This document shows positions 18,346 through 27,042 of a stretch of DNA of 64,000 nucleotides, piece by piece. The stretch comes from Acinetobacter sp. Marseille-Q1618 (GTDB taxonomy: Bacteria > Pseudomonadota > Gammaproteobacteria > Pseudomonadales > Moraxellaceae), in contig NZ_CADDWJ010000002.1 in NCBI RefSeq assembly GCF_902809855.1, positions 496,001 to 560,000 on the forward strand, written 5' to 3'. The notes under the pieces are model-generated. The model worked only from the letters and a program-made list of their open reading frames with translations, was not told where the DNA came from and searched no databases. Both the position numbers and the translations under genes were made by a program. Numbering within the stretch: the first letter of the stretch is position 1; every line of letters starts with the position of its first letter.

Positions 18346-18989
18346 TTTAACGCATCATTTTTTAATTTAGCTTTCTGATAAGCAGGACGTTGCTGTATGC
18401 GGGTGAGATATTTTTGAAGCTGTGGATATTTACCTTTGACTCGTTCCTGTAAAGCCATAAGTGGAAAACTCATTTGAATATCAGCAAAAGAAAATTCACC
18501 TGCAAAATAATCATGATGCTTTAAATAATTCTCTAAAAATGCAATATGATCAGTTAATCGAGGCTGAATAAATCCACTTTTCACCCCTTTGACAATTTGT
18601 TTTGCCATAGGTCGAATCAAAAATGGCACATGTTTTGGCACATTATTCATCACCAAGCTAAATACCAATAATGGCATTAAAGAGCCTTCTGCATAATGCA
18701 TCCAGTAGTTGTATTGCAGCCTGTCTGCTGAATCAGATGGTTGAAATTTATTTTCAATATCATAATTTTCTTGTAAATACTCTAAAATTACAGCGGACTC
18801 AGCAATCACCAAATCAGCATCTGTCAAAATTGGTGCTTTACCTAAAGGATGAATCTTTTTGAGCTCTGGTGGTGCTGCAAAAGTTGGCAGTCGTTTGTAA
18901 TATTGGATTTGATAATCAAGACCAAGTTCCTCAAGTGCCCAAAGAATACGAATCGAACGTGATTGTTCCAAATGGTGTAGTGTAATCAT
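18342..18989 (-). CDS. Glutathione S-transferase family protein
   Basis: A 215-residue GST. Residues 1-80 form the thioredoxin-like domain with the catalytic Ser in EQSRSIRI, the cis-Pro in LGKAPIL and the glutathione-binding ESAVILEYL. Residues 90-210 form the all-helical domain. It presumably conjugates or reduces electrophiles in the cytoplasm. The stop overlaps the start of the alpha/beta-hydrolase, making a two-gene unit. A terminator at 19036-19077 isolates it from the OsmC gene upstream. Confidence 0.9.
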   Translation of the reverse strand: MITLHHLEQSRSIRILWALEELGLDYQIQYYKRLPTFAAPPELKKIHPLGKAPILTDADLVIAESAVILEYLQENYDIENKFQPSDSADRLQYNYWMHYAEGSLMPLLVFSLVMNNVPKHVPFLIRPMAKQIVKGVKSGFIQPRLTDHIAFLENYLKHHDYFAGEFSFADIQMSFPLMALQERVKGKYPQLQKYLTRIQQRPAYQKAKLKNDALK

Positions 18990-19035
18990 TGTTATTGCCT
19001 ATATTTTTTATACTCTGACTATCACGGATTCACAT

Positions 19036-19077
19036 TACAAAAAGACATCGTGTTGGGATACAAGATGTCTTTTTGTA
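19036..19077. terminator. Terminator after the pirin-osmC unit
   Basis: TACAAAAAGACATC (19036-19049) pairs perfectly with 19064-19077, closing a 14-nt loop. It lies between the minus-strand osmC-like gene and the GST gene. Confidence 0.7.
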
Positions 19078-19099
19078 TCTCAGTCAACCCACGATAGAT

Positions 19100-19498
19100 T
19101 TAAAGAATCGAGGTATTGATCTCAACACTGCGTAATAAGGTTTTAGTCACAGGGGTTTTTTGGCAAATATCTAGAACTTTTTGCTTTAACTCATCAGAAA
19201 GTTCTTGCTCAAAAGACAAACGACGCTCAATCCATTCTTTACCTTCTTTATTGGCATTGAAATCCGCTTCAACACTAAAAGCACCTAGCTCTAAACCCTT
19301 GTGCTGTGCGTACATGCGTAAAGTAATCATCGTGCATGAAATCAAACCTGAACAAACAAAATCATAAGGTGCCAAACCTTTGTCTTGTCCACCAAAAGAT
19401 TCTGGCTTATCTGTAATAAGTTGATGTTTACCACTTGTTACTTCACCTGACCATGCTTCAGGAAAAGTTTTTACTTTTGCATTTGCAATAATTGCCAT
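19100..19498 (-). CDS. OsmC/Ohr-family peroxiredoxin-like protein
   Basis: A 132-residue OsmC-fold protein. The two conserved cysteines are visible in SGLISCTMITLRMYAQ (about residue 55) and in DICQKTPVTKTL (about 111). A further Cys lies at about residue 49. Family members reduce organic or fatty-acid hydroperoxides with these thiols. The pirin gene ends 101 bp upstream on the same strand, so both may respond together to oxidative or electrophile stress. Confidence 0.88.
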   Translation of the reverse strand: MAIIANAKVKTFPEAWSGEVTSGKHQLITDKPESFGGQDKGLAPYDFVCSGLISCTMITLRMYAQHKGLELGAFSVEADFNANKEGKEWIERRLSFEQELSDELKQKVLDICQKTPVTKTLLRSVEINTSIL

Positions 19499-19599
19499 TT
19501 TTATATTCCTGATCTATTTAAAAATATTTTGAAGATTTTGATTTTAAACTCAGCCCATTGAAAAGCATGATGCTGAGTTTATTTTGAAACATTTAAAAC

Positions 19600-20547
19600 T
19601 TATTTTGAAGGACGCATTTTATCTGGGAATGCCGGCGCTTCTAAACGTGGACCTTCATAATCAGGAATAGAGCCAAAACGTGGATCTTGATTGATCCATT
19701 GTTCTCGTGCAATTTTTAGCTCTTCTTGAGTTCGCCCAACCAAATTCCACCAAAGTAAGATCGGTGATTCGAAAGGTTCACCCCCCAACATTAAAATACG
19801 ACTACCCGCATGTATTTCAATACTTAACTCATTTAAACCAGGTTCTAGCACCACCAGATTCTCATCTGTTAATTCATGCCCATTGATGGTTGCTGTACCT
19901 TCAAGTGCTAAAAAGCCATATTCAAATTTAGGATTTAGTGGAATACGAAGCGCTGTTGAATCTTTTGCAAATAGATCAACACCTAACAATTCAGTATGCA
20001 CTTGTACAGGTGAGGTGGTATTTAAATATTCACCGACTAAAACTGTAAACTCTACCCCATCCTGAGTCACGACAGGTAATTCTGGATAGTGATCAAACTG
20101 TGGTGCCATATTCAGTTTATCATCAGGCAAAGCAATCCAAAGTTGTGCAGCATGCATTTTGGTTTCTGACTCAGGTGCAACTTCTGTATGCGAAATTCCG
20201 TAACCTGCTGTCATTAAGTTTACTTGTTTTGGACGAATCAACTGCTTAGACCCAAGACTGTCGGTATGCATCATGGTGCCTTCTATCATCCACGTAAATG
20301 TCTGTAAACCAGTGTGTGGATGCGGTCCAACATCTAGCCCATCCCCTTGAGGAAAACTAACAGGGCCTGCATGATCTAAAAAGCACCATGCACCGATCAT
20401 GCGCTTTTGACGACTCGGTAATGCACGTTTAATGACTGTGCCTTTGCCTATTTCAGCAGAACGAATTTCGAAGTCTTGAATAAATTTATTCACATATTTT
20501 TCGCAATCGTCTGAATTTGAAAGTTCGGTATAATTGGTATTGGTCAT
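19600..20547 (-). CDS. Pirin-family bicupin protein
   Basis: A 315-residue pirin. The N-terminal cupin has the metal motif in VGPHPHTGLQTFTW and the partner histidine and glutamate in GYGISHTEVAPE. The C-terminal cupin is near residues 190-285. Family members bind Fe; some oxidise quercetin or act as redox-linked cofactors. The gene lies upstream of the osmC-like gene. A 260-bp gap precedes it, with no clear features beyond an AT-rich promoter zone. Confidence 0.9.
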   Translation of the reverse strand: MTNTNYTELSNSDDCEKYVNKFIQDFEIRSAEIGKGTVIKRALPSRQKRMIGAWCFLDHAGPVSFPQGDGLDVGPHPHTGLQTFTWMIEGTMMHTDSLGSKQLIRPKQVNLMTAGYGISHTEVAPESETKMHAAQLWIALPDDKLNMAPQFDHYPELPVVTQDGVEFTVLVGEYLNTTSPVQVHTELLGVDLFAKDSTALRIPLNPKFEYGFLALEGTATINGHELTDENLVVLEPGLNELSIEIHAGSRILMLGGEPFESPILLWWNLVGRTQEELKIAREQWINQDPRFGSIPDYEGPRLEAPAFPDKMRPSK

Positions 20548-20807
20548 ATTTTTATCCTAAATTACTGTTGCGCAAAATCTTCATGGCGATGCCGATACGT
20601 TACATTGTAGTCAATTTTAAATGCTTGACCTAGACTACAATTAATACGCTGAATACCAGTAATAGGACAATAGGAGAATTGTTTTTGTTGTAAATTTTCT
20701 TTTAAAGCTTATACAGTAACGCAATTTTTACAGAAGAAAATGCTTGAAATGTTTATTAAAAACGCTCTTTCCATTCAGTCTATTGTTAAAACATAATCCG
20801 GTCTATT

Positions 20808-21338
20808 TTAATTTTTTTGCATGCGTTTTTGATCCAGCAAAAGTAATCGTGCAATATCTCTAGGATTTTGCGGGAGACTCAAACGCATTTGACACACGAG
20901 TTCATTGCTAGTTTTTTGTATCACTAAAATCTCCGATAACACTTCAATCGGACGACCAATCTCAAAATCCGTTTTAATCAAACTTTCTCCAAACTTTTGA
21001 GCATAAATTCGGTCTAATTCTGCAACTTTGATGTCATGCAATAAAACATCAATGTGATATTTTTCTTGTCCCATTTCAGGCAAACGTTGTAAACGAACTT
21101 TTTTATACACAGGTTGTGCGCTTGCTTTTAGCATCAGCTCAGTTATGATTTTACGCTGTATCGTATGGCTTAGTTTCAATACATAGTGAAAATTTTCTAA
21201 GTCTTGCATTAACAATGGATGGTCACGAAAAAACATATCGCGCTCAAACTGATAACGCTGCCAACGATGTTGATCCAATTGCTGTACCATAAAAAAGCCC
21301 AGTACAATCACAATGACAATCAAAACTAAAAACAACAT
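20808..21338 (-). CDS. Single-pass membrane protein of unknown function
   Basis: A 176-residue protein with one N-terminal membrane anchor (residues 1-20, LFLVLIVIVIVLGFFMV) and a charged cytoplasmic or periplasmic domain. AGGTGA upstream of the ATG at 21338 decides the start; a longer frame to 21401 has no such site. It lies 79 bp downstream of pyrE on the same strand, so it may be read through from pyrE. The family is not recognised. Confidence 0.75.
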   Translation of the reverse strand: MLFLVLIVIVIVLGFFMVQQLDQHRWQRYQFERDMFFRDHPLLMQDLENFHYVLKLSHTIQRKIITELMLKASAQPVYKKVRLQRLPEMGQEKYHIDVLLHDIKVAELDRIYAQKFGESLIKTDFEIGRPIEVLSEILVIQKTSNELVCQMRLSLPQNPRDIARLLLLDQKRMQKN

Positions 21339-21417
21339 GTGCTCACTCACCTGAAGCAAACCAATTGATAAAAATAAGGAGCAAATACTCCTTACTCTCA
21401 ATCATTTTTTTGAGCTA

Positions 21418-22068
21418 TTAAATTCCGTATTTAACACGGTAAGCTTGCATTTTTGCCAAAGCTTCTTTTTCACCTTTATTATCTAGATAGTCCATTAAAT
21501 CTGTCATGGTAATTAAAGCATGTACCGGAATTTCAAGTTCTTTTTGTACTTCTTGAATTGCAGAAAGTTGACCTTGACCCTTTTCTTCACGGTCTAAAGC
21601 CACCAAAACGCCAGCAATTGTCGCACCCGCATTTTTCAAAATAGTGACAACTTCACGGATCGCAGTACCCGCGGTGATTACATCATCAATGATCCAAACT
21701 TTTTTACCCTCAACCGCAGCACCAACCAAGACGCCACCTTCACCATGATCTTTGGCTTCTTTACGGTTAAAGCCCCAAGGGACACTGATCGCATGATTTT
21801 GTGACAATGCCACCGCCGTTGCTGCAACAAATGGAATGCCCTTATAGGCAGGTCCAAAAATCACCTCAACATTGTTACATTGTGTGAGTTTATCTGCATA
21901 ACCTTGCGCTAACAGCGATAATGCTTCACCGTCATTGAGCAAACCTGCATTAAAAAAATAAGGGCTCACACGACCTGATTTTAAAGTAAACTCACCAAAT
22001 TTAAGCACACCACGTGATAATGCGAGTTCGATAAAAGCTTGTGGGTTAAACTGAGCTGGCGTTGACAT
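21418..22068 (-). CDS. pyrE: Orotate phosphoribosyltransferase
   Basis: A 216-residue enzyme converting orotate and PRPP to OMP in pyrimidine synthesis. The PRPP-binding motif is VWIIDDVITAGTA (about residues 122-134). The N-terminal SGRVSPYFFNAG loop and the flexible NRKEAKDHGEGG loop are also present. The ATG at 22068 has GGAG upstream and gives the usual length; a start at 22110 would overlap xth. Only 40 bp separate it from the divergent xth start. Confidence 0.95.
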   Translation of the reverse strand: MSTPAQFNPQAFIELALSRGVLKFGEFTLKSGRVSPYFFNAGLLNDGEALSLLAQGYADKLTQCNNVEVIFGPAYKGIPFVAATAVALSQNHAISVPWGFNRKEAKDHGEGGVLVGAAVEGKKVWIIDDVITAGTAIREVVTILKNAGATIAGVLVALDREEKGQGQLSAIQEVQKELEIPVHALITMTDLMDYLDNKGEKEALAKMQAYRVKYGI

Positions 22069-22108
22069 GAGGTGCTCCAAAATTCTGTAATAGAGGTAAG
22101 ACTTGCGC

Positions 22109-22927
22109 ATGATACCAAAGAGTAGCTATCCAAGTGATCAAAAAATTTTAAGAGTTGTCTCAATTAACGTAAATGGTCTGCGTTCTTCCGTTACCAAGGG
22201 TCTACTGGACTGGATGGAGCAATCCGATGCAGATGTGATCTGTATGCAAGAAAGTCGCATTACGCATGCACAATGGACTGAAAAATTTCGTCCTGAAGGT
22301 TGGTACACCCATTTATTCCCTGCAGAACGTGCTGGTTATGCCGGTACTGCGATCTATAGCCGCTTACCTTTTGTTTCCATTACAGATGGTTTAGGTTTTG
22401 AGTTGGCAGATTCTCAAGGGCGATTTATCAGTGCTGAATTTGATCTTGGTTTAGGGCAAACCGCACATATTTGTTCATTATATTTACCTTCTGGCTCTTC
22501 AGGTGAAGAAGCACAAGCCCGTAAAGATCATTTCTTAGAACAATATAAAGCCATTTTAAAACAATGGCGTGATGAAAATAAATCAGTCATCGTTTGTGGT
22601 GACTACAACATCGTGCATAAACGCATTGATATTAAAAACTGGTCAGGCAACCAAAAATCTTCAGGTTGTTTACCGCATGAACGTGCTTGGCTTGACCATA
22701 TTTATGATGAATTGGGTTATGTTGATACTTTCCGTGAAGTACGCAAAGAAGCGGAACTTTATTCTTGGTGGTCAAACCGCGGACAAGCACGCGCTAAAAA
22801 TGTCGGTTGGCGCATCGACTATCATGCTTGCTCACCAGACTGGAAAGCACGTACTGTCAATGCTTGGGTCTATAAAGACACATGGTTTAGTGACCATGCA
22901 CCTGTGATTATTGACTACAAACTTTAA
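22109..22927 (+). CDS. xth: Exodeoxyribonuclease III
   Basis: A 272-residue EEP-fold AP endonuclease/exonuclease for base-excision repair. Catalytic motifs are visible: NVNGLRS, CMQESR (metal Glu), LYLPSG, GDYNIVH (Asp/Asn), GWRIDYH and WFSDHAPV (Asp-His pair). It is close to the ExoA/XthA type. The ATG at 22109 follows AGAGGTAAG; a TTG at 22103 is less likely. It is divergent from pyrE. A 34-bp palindrome lies 16 bp after the stop. Confidence 0.93.
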   Translation: MIPKSSYPSDQKILRVVSINVNGLRSSVTKGLLDWMEQSDADVICMQESRITHAQWTEKFRPEGWYTHLFPAERAGYAGTAIYSRLPFVSITDGLGFELADSQGRFISAEFDLGLGQTAHICSLYLPSGSSGEEAQARKDHFLEQYKAILKQWRDENKSVIVCGDYNIVHKRIDIKNWSGNQKSSGCLPHERAWLDHIYDELGYVDTFREVRKEAELYSWWSNRGQARAKNVGWRIDYHACSPDWKARTVNAWVYKDTWFSDHAPVIIDYKL

Positions 22928-22943
22928 ATTAAAGAAAATCTTG

Positions 22944-22977
22944 ATATATTAAGTGAACAATTGTTCACTTAATATAT
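22944..22977. repeat. 34-bp perfect palindrome
   Basis: ATATATTAAGTGAACAA (22944-22960) is followed at once by its exact reverse complement. There is no spacer. As RNA it could fold as a hairpin ending xth, but no U-run follows. As DNA it has the shape of a strong dimeric-repressor operator with core GTGAACAATTGTTCAC. It lies just upstream of the candidate RNA at 23040. Confidence 0.75.
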
Positions 22978-23039
22978 GTAAATATCGTACATGAGATGTC
23001 GTGTTATCGTATTTTTTATTTTTACCAATAAGCGCATTA

Positions 23040-23207
23040 TTGTCTTACGGCACAGGGACATGGTCAGGATGACAACAAAGGGATAGGACGCCGTAGGACG
23101 AAAAGAAAATATTCACGCAAGTTTATATTTTTAATGGATTTGACATTGGACGTTGTATTGAGACCCGCATAGTCAGGATGATTAGATGCGGGTTTTCTCT
23201 TTTTTAA
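23040..23207 (+). ncRNA. Candidate CsrA-binding (CsrB/RsmZ-like) RNA
   Basis: There is no ORF here. The plus strand holds eight GGA motifs between 23056 and 23178. Two are presented as AGGAT loops on short stems (GTC-AGGAT-GAC near 23064-23074, and AGTC-AGGAT-GATT inside the terminator loop). CTTACGGC (23044-23051) can pair with GCCGTAGG (23090-23097), enclosing four GGAs. The unit ends in ACCCGCAT/ATGCGGGT (23163-23193) plus a T-rich tail. GGA loops closed by a terminator are the signature of RNAs that titrate CsrA/RsmA. A -10-like CATTAT lies at 23035-23040. The identity is inferred from architecture alone. Confidence 0.6.
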
Positions 23208-23414
23208 ACCATTTCTTTATTATTCTCAAGTTTTTTCGTTGTGAATCTTTATTCAGCTTTCTTTTTTCTATACTGCTCAATATAAACAATCAATCTTTCA
23301 TTTTTATGACAGTGTTTATTTTCATTTTGTAAATTTTATAGCAGTTCAATCTTGCTGTCTTTTTTGCTAGGCTAAAATAGCGTGTATTTAAAATTGAAGA
23401 TGAGAATGTAGGCT
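23208..23414. other. Intergenic region upstream of the ArsC-like gene
   Basis: AT-rich, with no ORF. It presumably carries the promoter of the gene at 23415. I see no repeats or strong hairpins. Confidence 0.3.
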
Positions 23415-23768
23415 ATGCTAAAAATTTATGGGATCAAAAACTGTAACTCAATGAAAAAATCCTTTGATCTATTAGGTGAGTTGGCTTTGCCCTTCGAGTT
23501 TCATGATTATAAAAAACAAGGCATTACTGCTGAAACAGTAAAAATTTGGTTAGATCATTTGGGTCAAGACATTGTACTTAATAAAAAAGGGACTACTTGG
23601 AAGAAATTATCTGAACAAGAACAACAAGATGCTCTTTCTAACCAAGATAATCTAATTCAGGCTTTAGTCACTCACACCAGCATGATCAAACGTCCTATTA
23701 TTGAAAAAGATGGTACATATGTTGTAGGTTTTGATGAGGAAAAGATCAAAGCCTTAAAATCGCTCTAA
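23415..23768 (+). CDS. ArsC/Spx-family protein (YffB-like)
   Basis: A 117-residue thioredoxin-fold protein. It opens with LKIYGIKNCNSMKKSFDLL: one active-site Cys with N and S after it, as in YffB, not the CX2C of thioredoxins. TTWKKL and IKRPIIEKDG are the other family marks. YffB-type proteins are suspected glutathione-dependent reductases and are not true arsenate reductases; no arsenic genes are nearby. The gene stands alone. Confidence 0.88.
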   Translation: MLKIYGIKNCNSMKKSFDLLGELALPFEFHDYKKQGITAETVKIWLDHLGQDIVLNKKGTTWKKLSEQEQQDALSNQDNLIQALVTHTSMIKRPIIEKDGTYVVGFDEEKIKALKSL

Positions 23769-23849
23769 AAACAAAATCATTCTAAAATTAAATAAGAGAA
23801 TATTTTCACTGAGAATATTCTCTATCTATGAAAATAAAAAGGAAAAAGA

Positions 23850-24983
23850 ATGACAAATACACGACAACTAATTGATTATTCAAATCAAAAAATTTTAAAC
23901 CTTTGTGTTGAAAATAAAACCCTCATCAGTGAAACAGGCACAGCCGAAAAATTAAAAACGACACACAAAGAATTTAGCAGCGTAAATGAGGCTCAAGAAA
24001 ATTTATTTAAGAAAGAATGGCAATTTCTAAAAAAAGGTTATGTGTTGAGCAATTCAGAAGTCCAATTTGGAGAAGCACTTTTACATTTACATGTCAGTAA
24101 AGTTTATACAGGTGCACAAGCTTTTGTAGCTACAGAAAATGGCATTTTTATTTATAAAGATGAAAAAGACAGCAGAACAGAACAAGAATTACAAGGTGCT
24201 GTTCTACAGATTGATCATAAGGGACGTATTCTCAATGAAATTTCTCTTCCCAAAGCATTGGTCTGGAAGATGTATTATGAGGCAGCTACGCAAGAAATTT
24301 TATTTAATTTAGACCATGAAATTTTTGCTTATTCACTCAGATATGCGACATTCAAACAACTTAGTCAAAATCAAGATCAGCCTTTTAGCTTTCTGAGCGT
24401 TGCATCAAATCACATTGCTTTTGCAGACGCTAAAAATTTTTATATTTGTGATACTCAACATAATGTTTTACAACAGGATCAGCACGCCTTAAATATCGTC
24501 AATGGCAATATGGTATGTTGTGGACAATTGTCTGCTGATGGAAGATTGCTTGCACTACATGATGAAGTGAGCAAAATCAAAATCATAGCCGCACAATCTG
24601 GAAAATGCTTAGAAAATTTGACGCTTGATTTTGAGATGCTAAATGACATGCAATTTATCCAAAACAATCAAAGCATTTTGTTTTGGGAAAAATATGGTAC
24701 ATGGTCTTTACGCAAAATCAATTTAACAACGAAAAAGGAAGCGTTTTTTGAAGCATCTTTAGCGCCCTATATAAATCAAATTAATGGATTTTGTCTCAAT
24801 CAAAATCAATCTCGACTGGCTATTCTACAAAGACATGAAATTCACATTATTGATTTGATTGAAGAAAAGCTTATAGGAAGCTTTAGAGTACAGCATCTCG
24901 TTCGCTCTGCACATCTACAATTTATTGGAGAGCTAGTTGCAGTACGTACGGATTATGGCTGTTTTAGTTTATATCAAATTTAA
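23850..24983 (+). CDS. Degenerate WGR domain plus beta-propeller-like protein
   Basis: A 377-residue cytoplasmic protein. Residues 1-70 follow a WGR-like pattern (ILNLCVENKTLISETGTAEKL, then F-S-S-V-NEAQE and LKKGYV), though the W-G-R core itself is replaced by ETGTAEKL. From residue 75 on it has repeated four-strand blocks such as QFIQNNQSILFWEK and LLALHDEVSKIKII, which look like WD40/YVTN propeller blades. WGR domains bind nucleic acid in PARPs and in MolR-type proteins. AAAAAGGAAAAAG precedes the ATG. The function is unknown. Confidence 0.7.
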   Translation: MTNTRQLIDYSNQKILNLCVENKTLISETGTAEKLKTTHKEFSSVNEAQENLFKKEWQFLKKGYVLSNSEVQFGEALLHLHVSKVYTGAQAFVATENGIFIYKDEKDSRTEQELQGAVLQIDHKGRILNEISLPKALVWKMYYEAATQEILFNLDHEIFAYSLRYATFKQLSQNQDQPFSFLSVASNHIAFADAKNFYICDTQHNVLQQDQHALNIVNGNMVCCGQLSADGRLLALHDEVSKIKIIAAQSGKCLENLTLDFEMLNDMQFIQNNQSILFWEKYGTWSLRKINLTTKKEAFFEASLAPYINQINGFCLNQNQSRLAILQRHEIHIIDLIEEKLIGSFRVQHLVRSAHLQFIGELVAVRTDYGCFSLYQI

Positions 24984-25006
24984 ATACTGATTTTGTAATA
25001 GATAAT

Positions 25007-25035
25007 AAAAAGCCCAATTATAAATCAGGCTTTTT
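25007..25035. terminator. Bidirectional terminator
   Basis: AAAAAGCC (25007-25014) pairs with GGCTTTTT (25028-25035) over a 13-nt loop. It serves the converging genes ending at 24983 and 25064. Confidence 0.7.
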
Positions 25036-25063
25036 AAAAATCATTGATTTACGCTTACTTTGA

Positions 25064-25492
25064 TTAGTTAGCACGAATCCAAGTTTGATTACGACCTAAA
25101 GCTGCAACGCCCATATAACCACGCAGGTTGAGTTTATTGCCTGCAAGTTCACCTTTCAGTTTATAGGTTTTGCCATTTTTCGGGTCTAGAATCGTACCGC
25201 CTTCATATTTACCATTGACATTCTTTAAACCATAAACAATCGTGACACCTTTCAACGATTTATTATGATATTTCCCCTCACATTTACTACAAGCATTTTC
25301 TTCACCTGGTGTTAAAACACTTTGAATGGTTGCTGAAAGCGTACCATTCTTTTGCTCAGTAAATTTCACCACAGCTTTTGCTTGCTTGGTTTCATCATCA
25401 ATGGTTTTCCATACTGTACCATTAAGTGGGTCTGCTGCATTGGCGAATGCTGTTGCAGCAAGCAATCCGACCATTAGTGCAATTTTTTTCAT
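25064..25492 (-). CDS. DUF2147 periplasmic protein
   Basis: A 142-residue secreted protein. The signal peptide is residues 1-19 (KKIALMVGLLAATAFANA, cut before ADP). The mature part matches DUF2147: GTVWKTIDDE near the front, the CSKC pair, GGTILDPKNGKTYK, and the C-terminal LGRNQTWIR. It is a small lipocalin-like barrel of unknown role. The start at 25492 is chosen because the signal peptide begins there and AGGGA lies upstream; the frame extends to 25564 without support. Confidence 0.88.
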   Translation of the reverse strand: MKKIALMVGLLAATAFANAADPLNGTVWKTIDDETKQAKAVVKFTEQKNGTLSATIQSVLTPGEENACSKCEGKYHNKSLKGVTIVYGLKNVNGKYEGGTILDPKNGKTYKLKGELAGNKLNLRGYMGVAALGRNQTWIRAN

Positions 25493-25647
25493 TTTTTTGA
25501 TTTCCCTAGTCACAATTGACATATGATAGTATTCAAAAGTTGCAACAAATATGCAATTTTTCAATGTGACTATTTGGTGTAGCCTTGTAAATAATGTTGA
25601 TTAATCAACCTATAAAAATAGTAAAAAGCAAACAAAATGGAAAAAGC

Positions 25648-26558
25648 ATGAAGATTCACCCATTAATGAAACAATTCGTTACTGAAGCTATTTTAAAAAC
25701 TAGCTTTAAAATGCCAAGTCGTTTAAACCTTCCACCTACTGCATTACGTTTTGCAATTGAGCAACTTACACGTGTTTTCCCTCAACCTAAAAATGTTGAG
25801 TTTCGCGCATTACGCATTGCAGGAATTCATGCAGAAGAAATCAAACCCCAAGATCAGACCACACAAATGATTTTGCATATTCATGGTGGTGCTTTTTTTG
25901 TAGGTTCATTAAAAACTCATCGTGCTTTTTTGTCTGAAATCGCTGTTCGTACACAAATGCAAGTATTACATGTCGATTATCCTTTAGCGCCTGAACACCC
26001 TTATCCAGAAGCAAGTGATGCTATTTATGATATTTATCAAATGCTGATTGACCAAGGCGTAAAACCCAAAGATATTATTGTGTCAGGTGATTCTTGTGGT
26101 GCAAACTTGGCTTTGGCTTTGGCACTGAAATTAAAAAAAGAAGACCCGAAACGCATGCCAAGTGGTTTGATTTTAATGTCACCTTTTTTAGATTTAACCT
26201 TGACCAGTGAGTCTTTACGTTATAACCAAAAACATGATGCTTTACTGTCTGTAGAAGCGCTTGAGGCAGGTATTAACTATTATGTACCTAAAGAAATCAA
26301 CGCATCGATACCTGAAATTTCACCAATTTTTGATGATCTTGAGGGTTTACCACCAACGTTGGTACAAGTAGGTTCAAAAGAAATCTTAATGGATGATGCT
26401 ATTCGTTTTGAGAAAAAAGCCAAAAAAGCAGATGTAGATGTTAGCTATAAACTCTATACAGGTGGCATAATTTCCAAATGTTTAGTCCGTGGTTTGATGA
26501 AGCTAAAAAAGCCTTGGCAGATATTGCTGAATTTGCGCATCAACTTGATCGGGATTAA
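25648..26558 (+). pseudogene. HSL-type esterase, frameshifted and lacking catalytic His
   Basis: The protein follows the hormone-sensitive-lipase family: oxyanion motif HIHGGAFFVGS, YPLAPEHPYPEA, and the nucleophile in SGDSCGAN. After YKLYTGG the frame goes wrong and ends in an odd Lys/Leu tail at 26565. In the next frame the bases from 26480 encode QMFSPWFDEAKKAL and end at a TAA at 26556-26558. This is the expected family tail. The W-H motif that carries the catalytic His between them is missing. A 7-bp loss at GGCAT (26463-26467) would explain both. It is probably a recent loss-of-function allele. Confidence 0.72.
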
Positions 26559-26565
26559 TTCATAA

Positions 26566-27042
26566 AATAATATTTTATTATAGTTATATTATTTTAATAT
26601 TACATTTAAATTATAACAGTCAGTTATTTATAATTGACTGTTTAGACATCTCACTTCAAAATTTAACTATATTTTTCATAAAAAATAATTTATACATAAA
26701 AACACTTATTAAAATTATGGTTTTTTAGTTTATAATTTAGGTATCTTAATCTTTCTAGTAAATAAAATTTTAGGATTAAAAATAAATAATATTGGATATA
26801 TTTATTCTAATTTGAATTTTATCAAATTAAGATTAAAGATAATCATTGAAATATTTATTTAAACATGTTAATAAAATTTTATCGGTTTATCTATTGTGTT
26901 GTTAAGATGGGTGCATCAGTACCTGATGTTATTTTAATGACACATAGATTTAAATAAAATGGTTATATAAATCAATTGAGATTAAAGCTTAATACTAAAA
27001 TCAATATATCAAAGTTTACGTTATGGTTTCAAAATAATTTAT
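26566..27042. other. Very AT-rich intergenic stretch
   Basis: 477 bases without an ORF. One inverted repeat AACAGTCA/TGACTGTT (26615-26642, 12-nt loop) follows the broken esterase and may be a weak terminator. The rest is nearly all A and T and presumably holds the promoter of the diguanylate cyclase gene. I see no RNA gene. Confidence 0.4.

Noticed and set aside
22977..22991. TGTA-N7-TACA upstream of the candidate GGA-rich RNA, considered as a GacA activator site
   Set aside because: The usual GacA site has TGTAAG and CTTACA with a longer gap. The spacing here does not fit, so it is not claimed.
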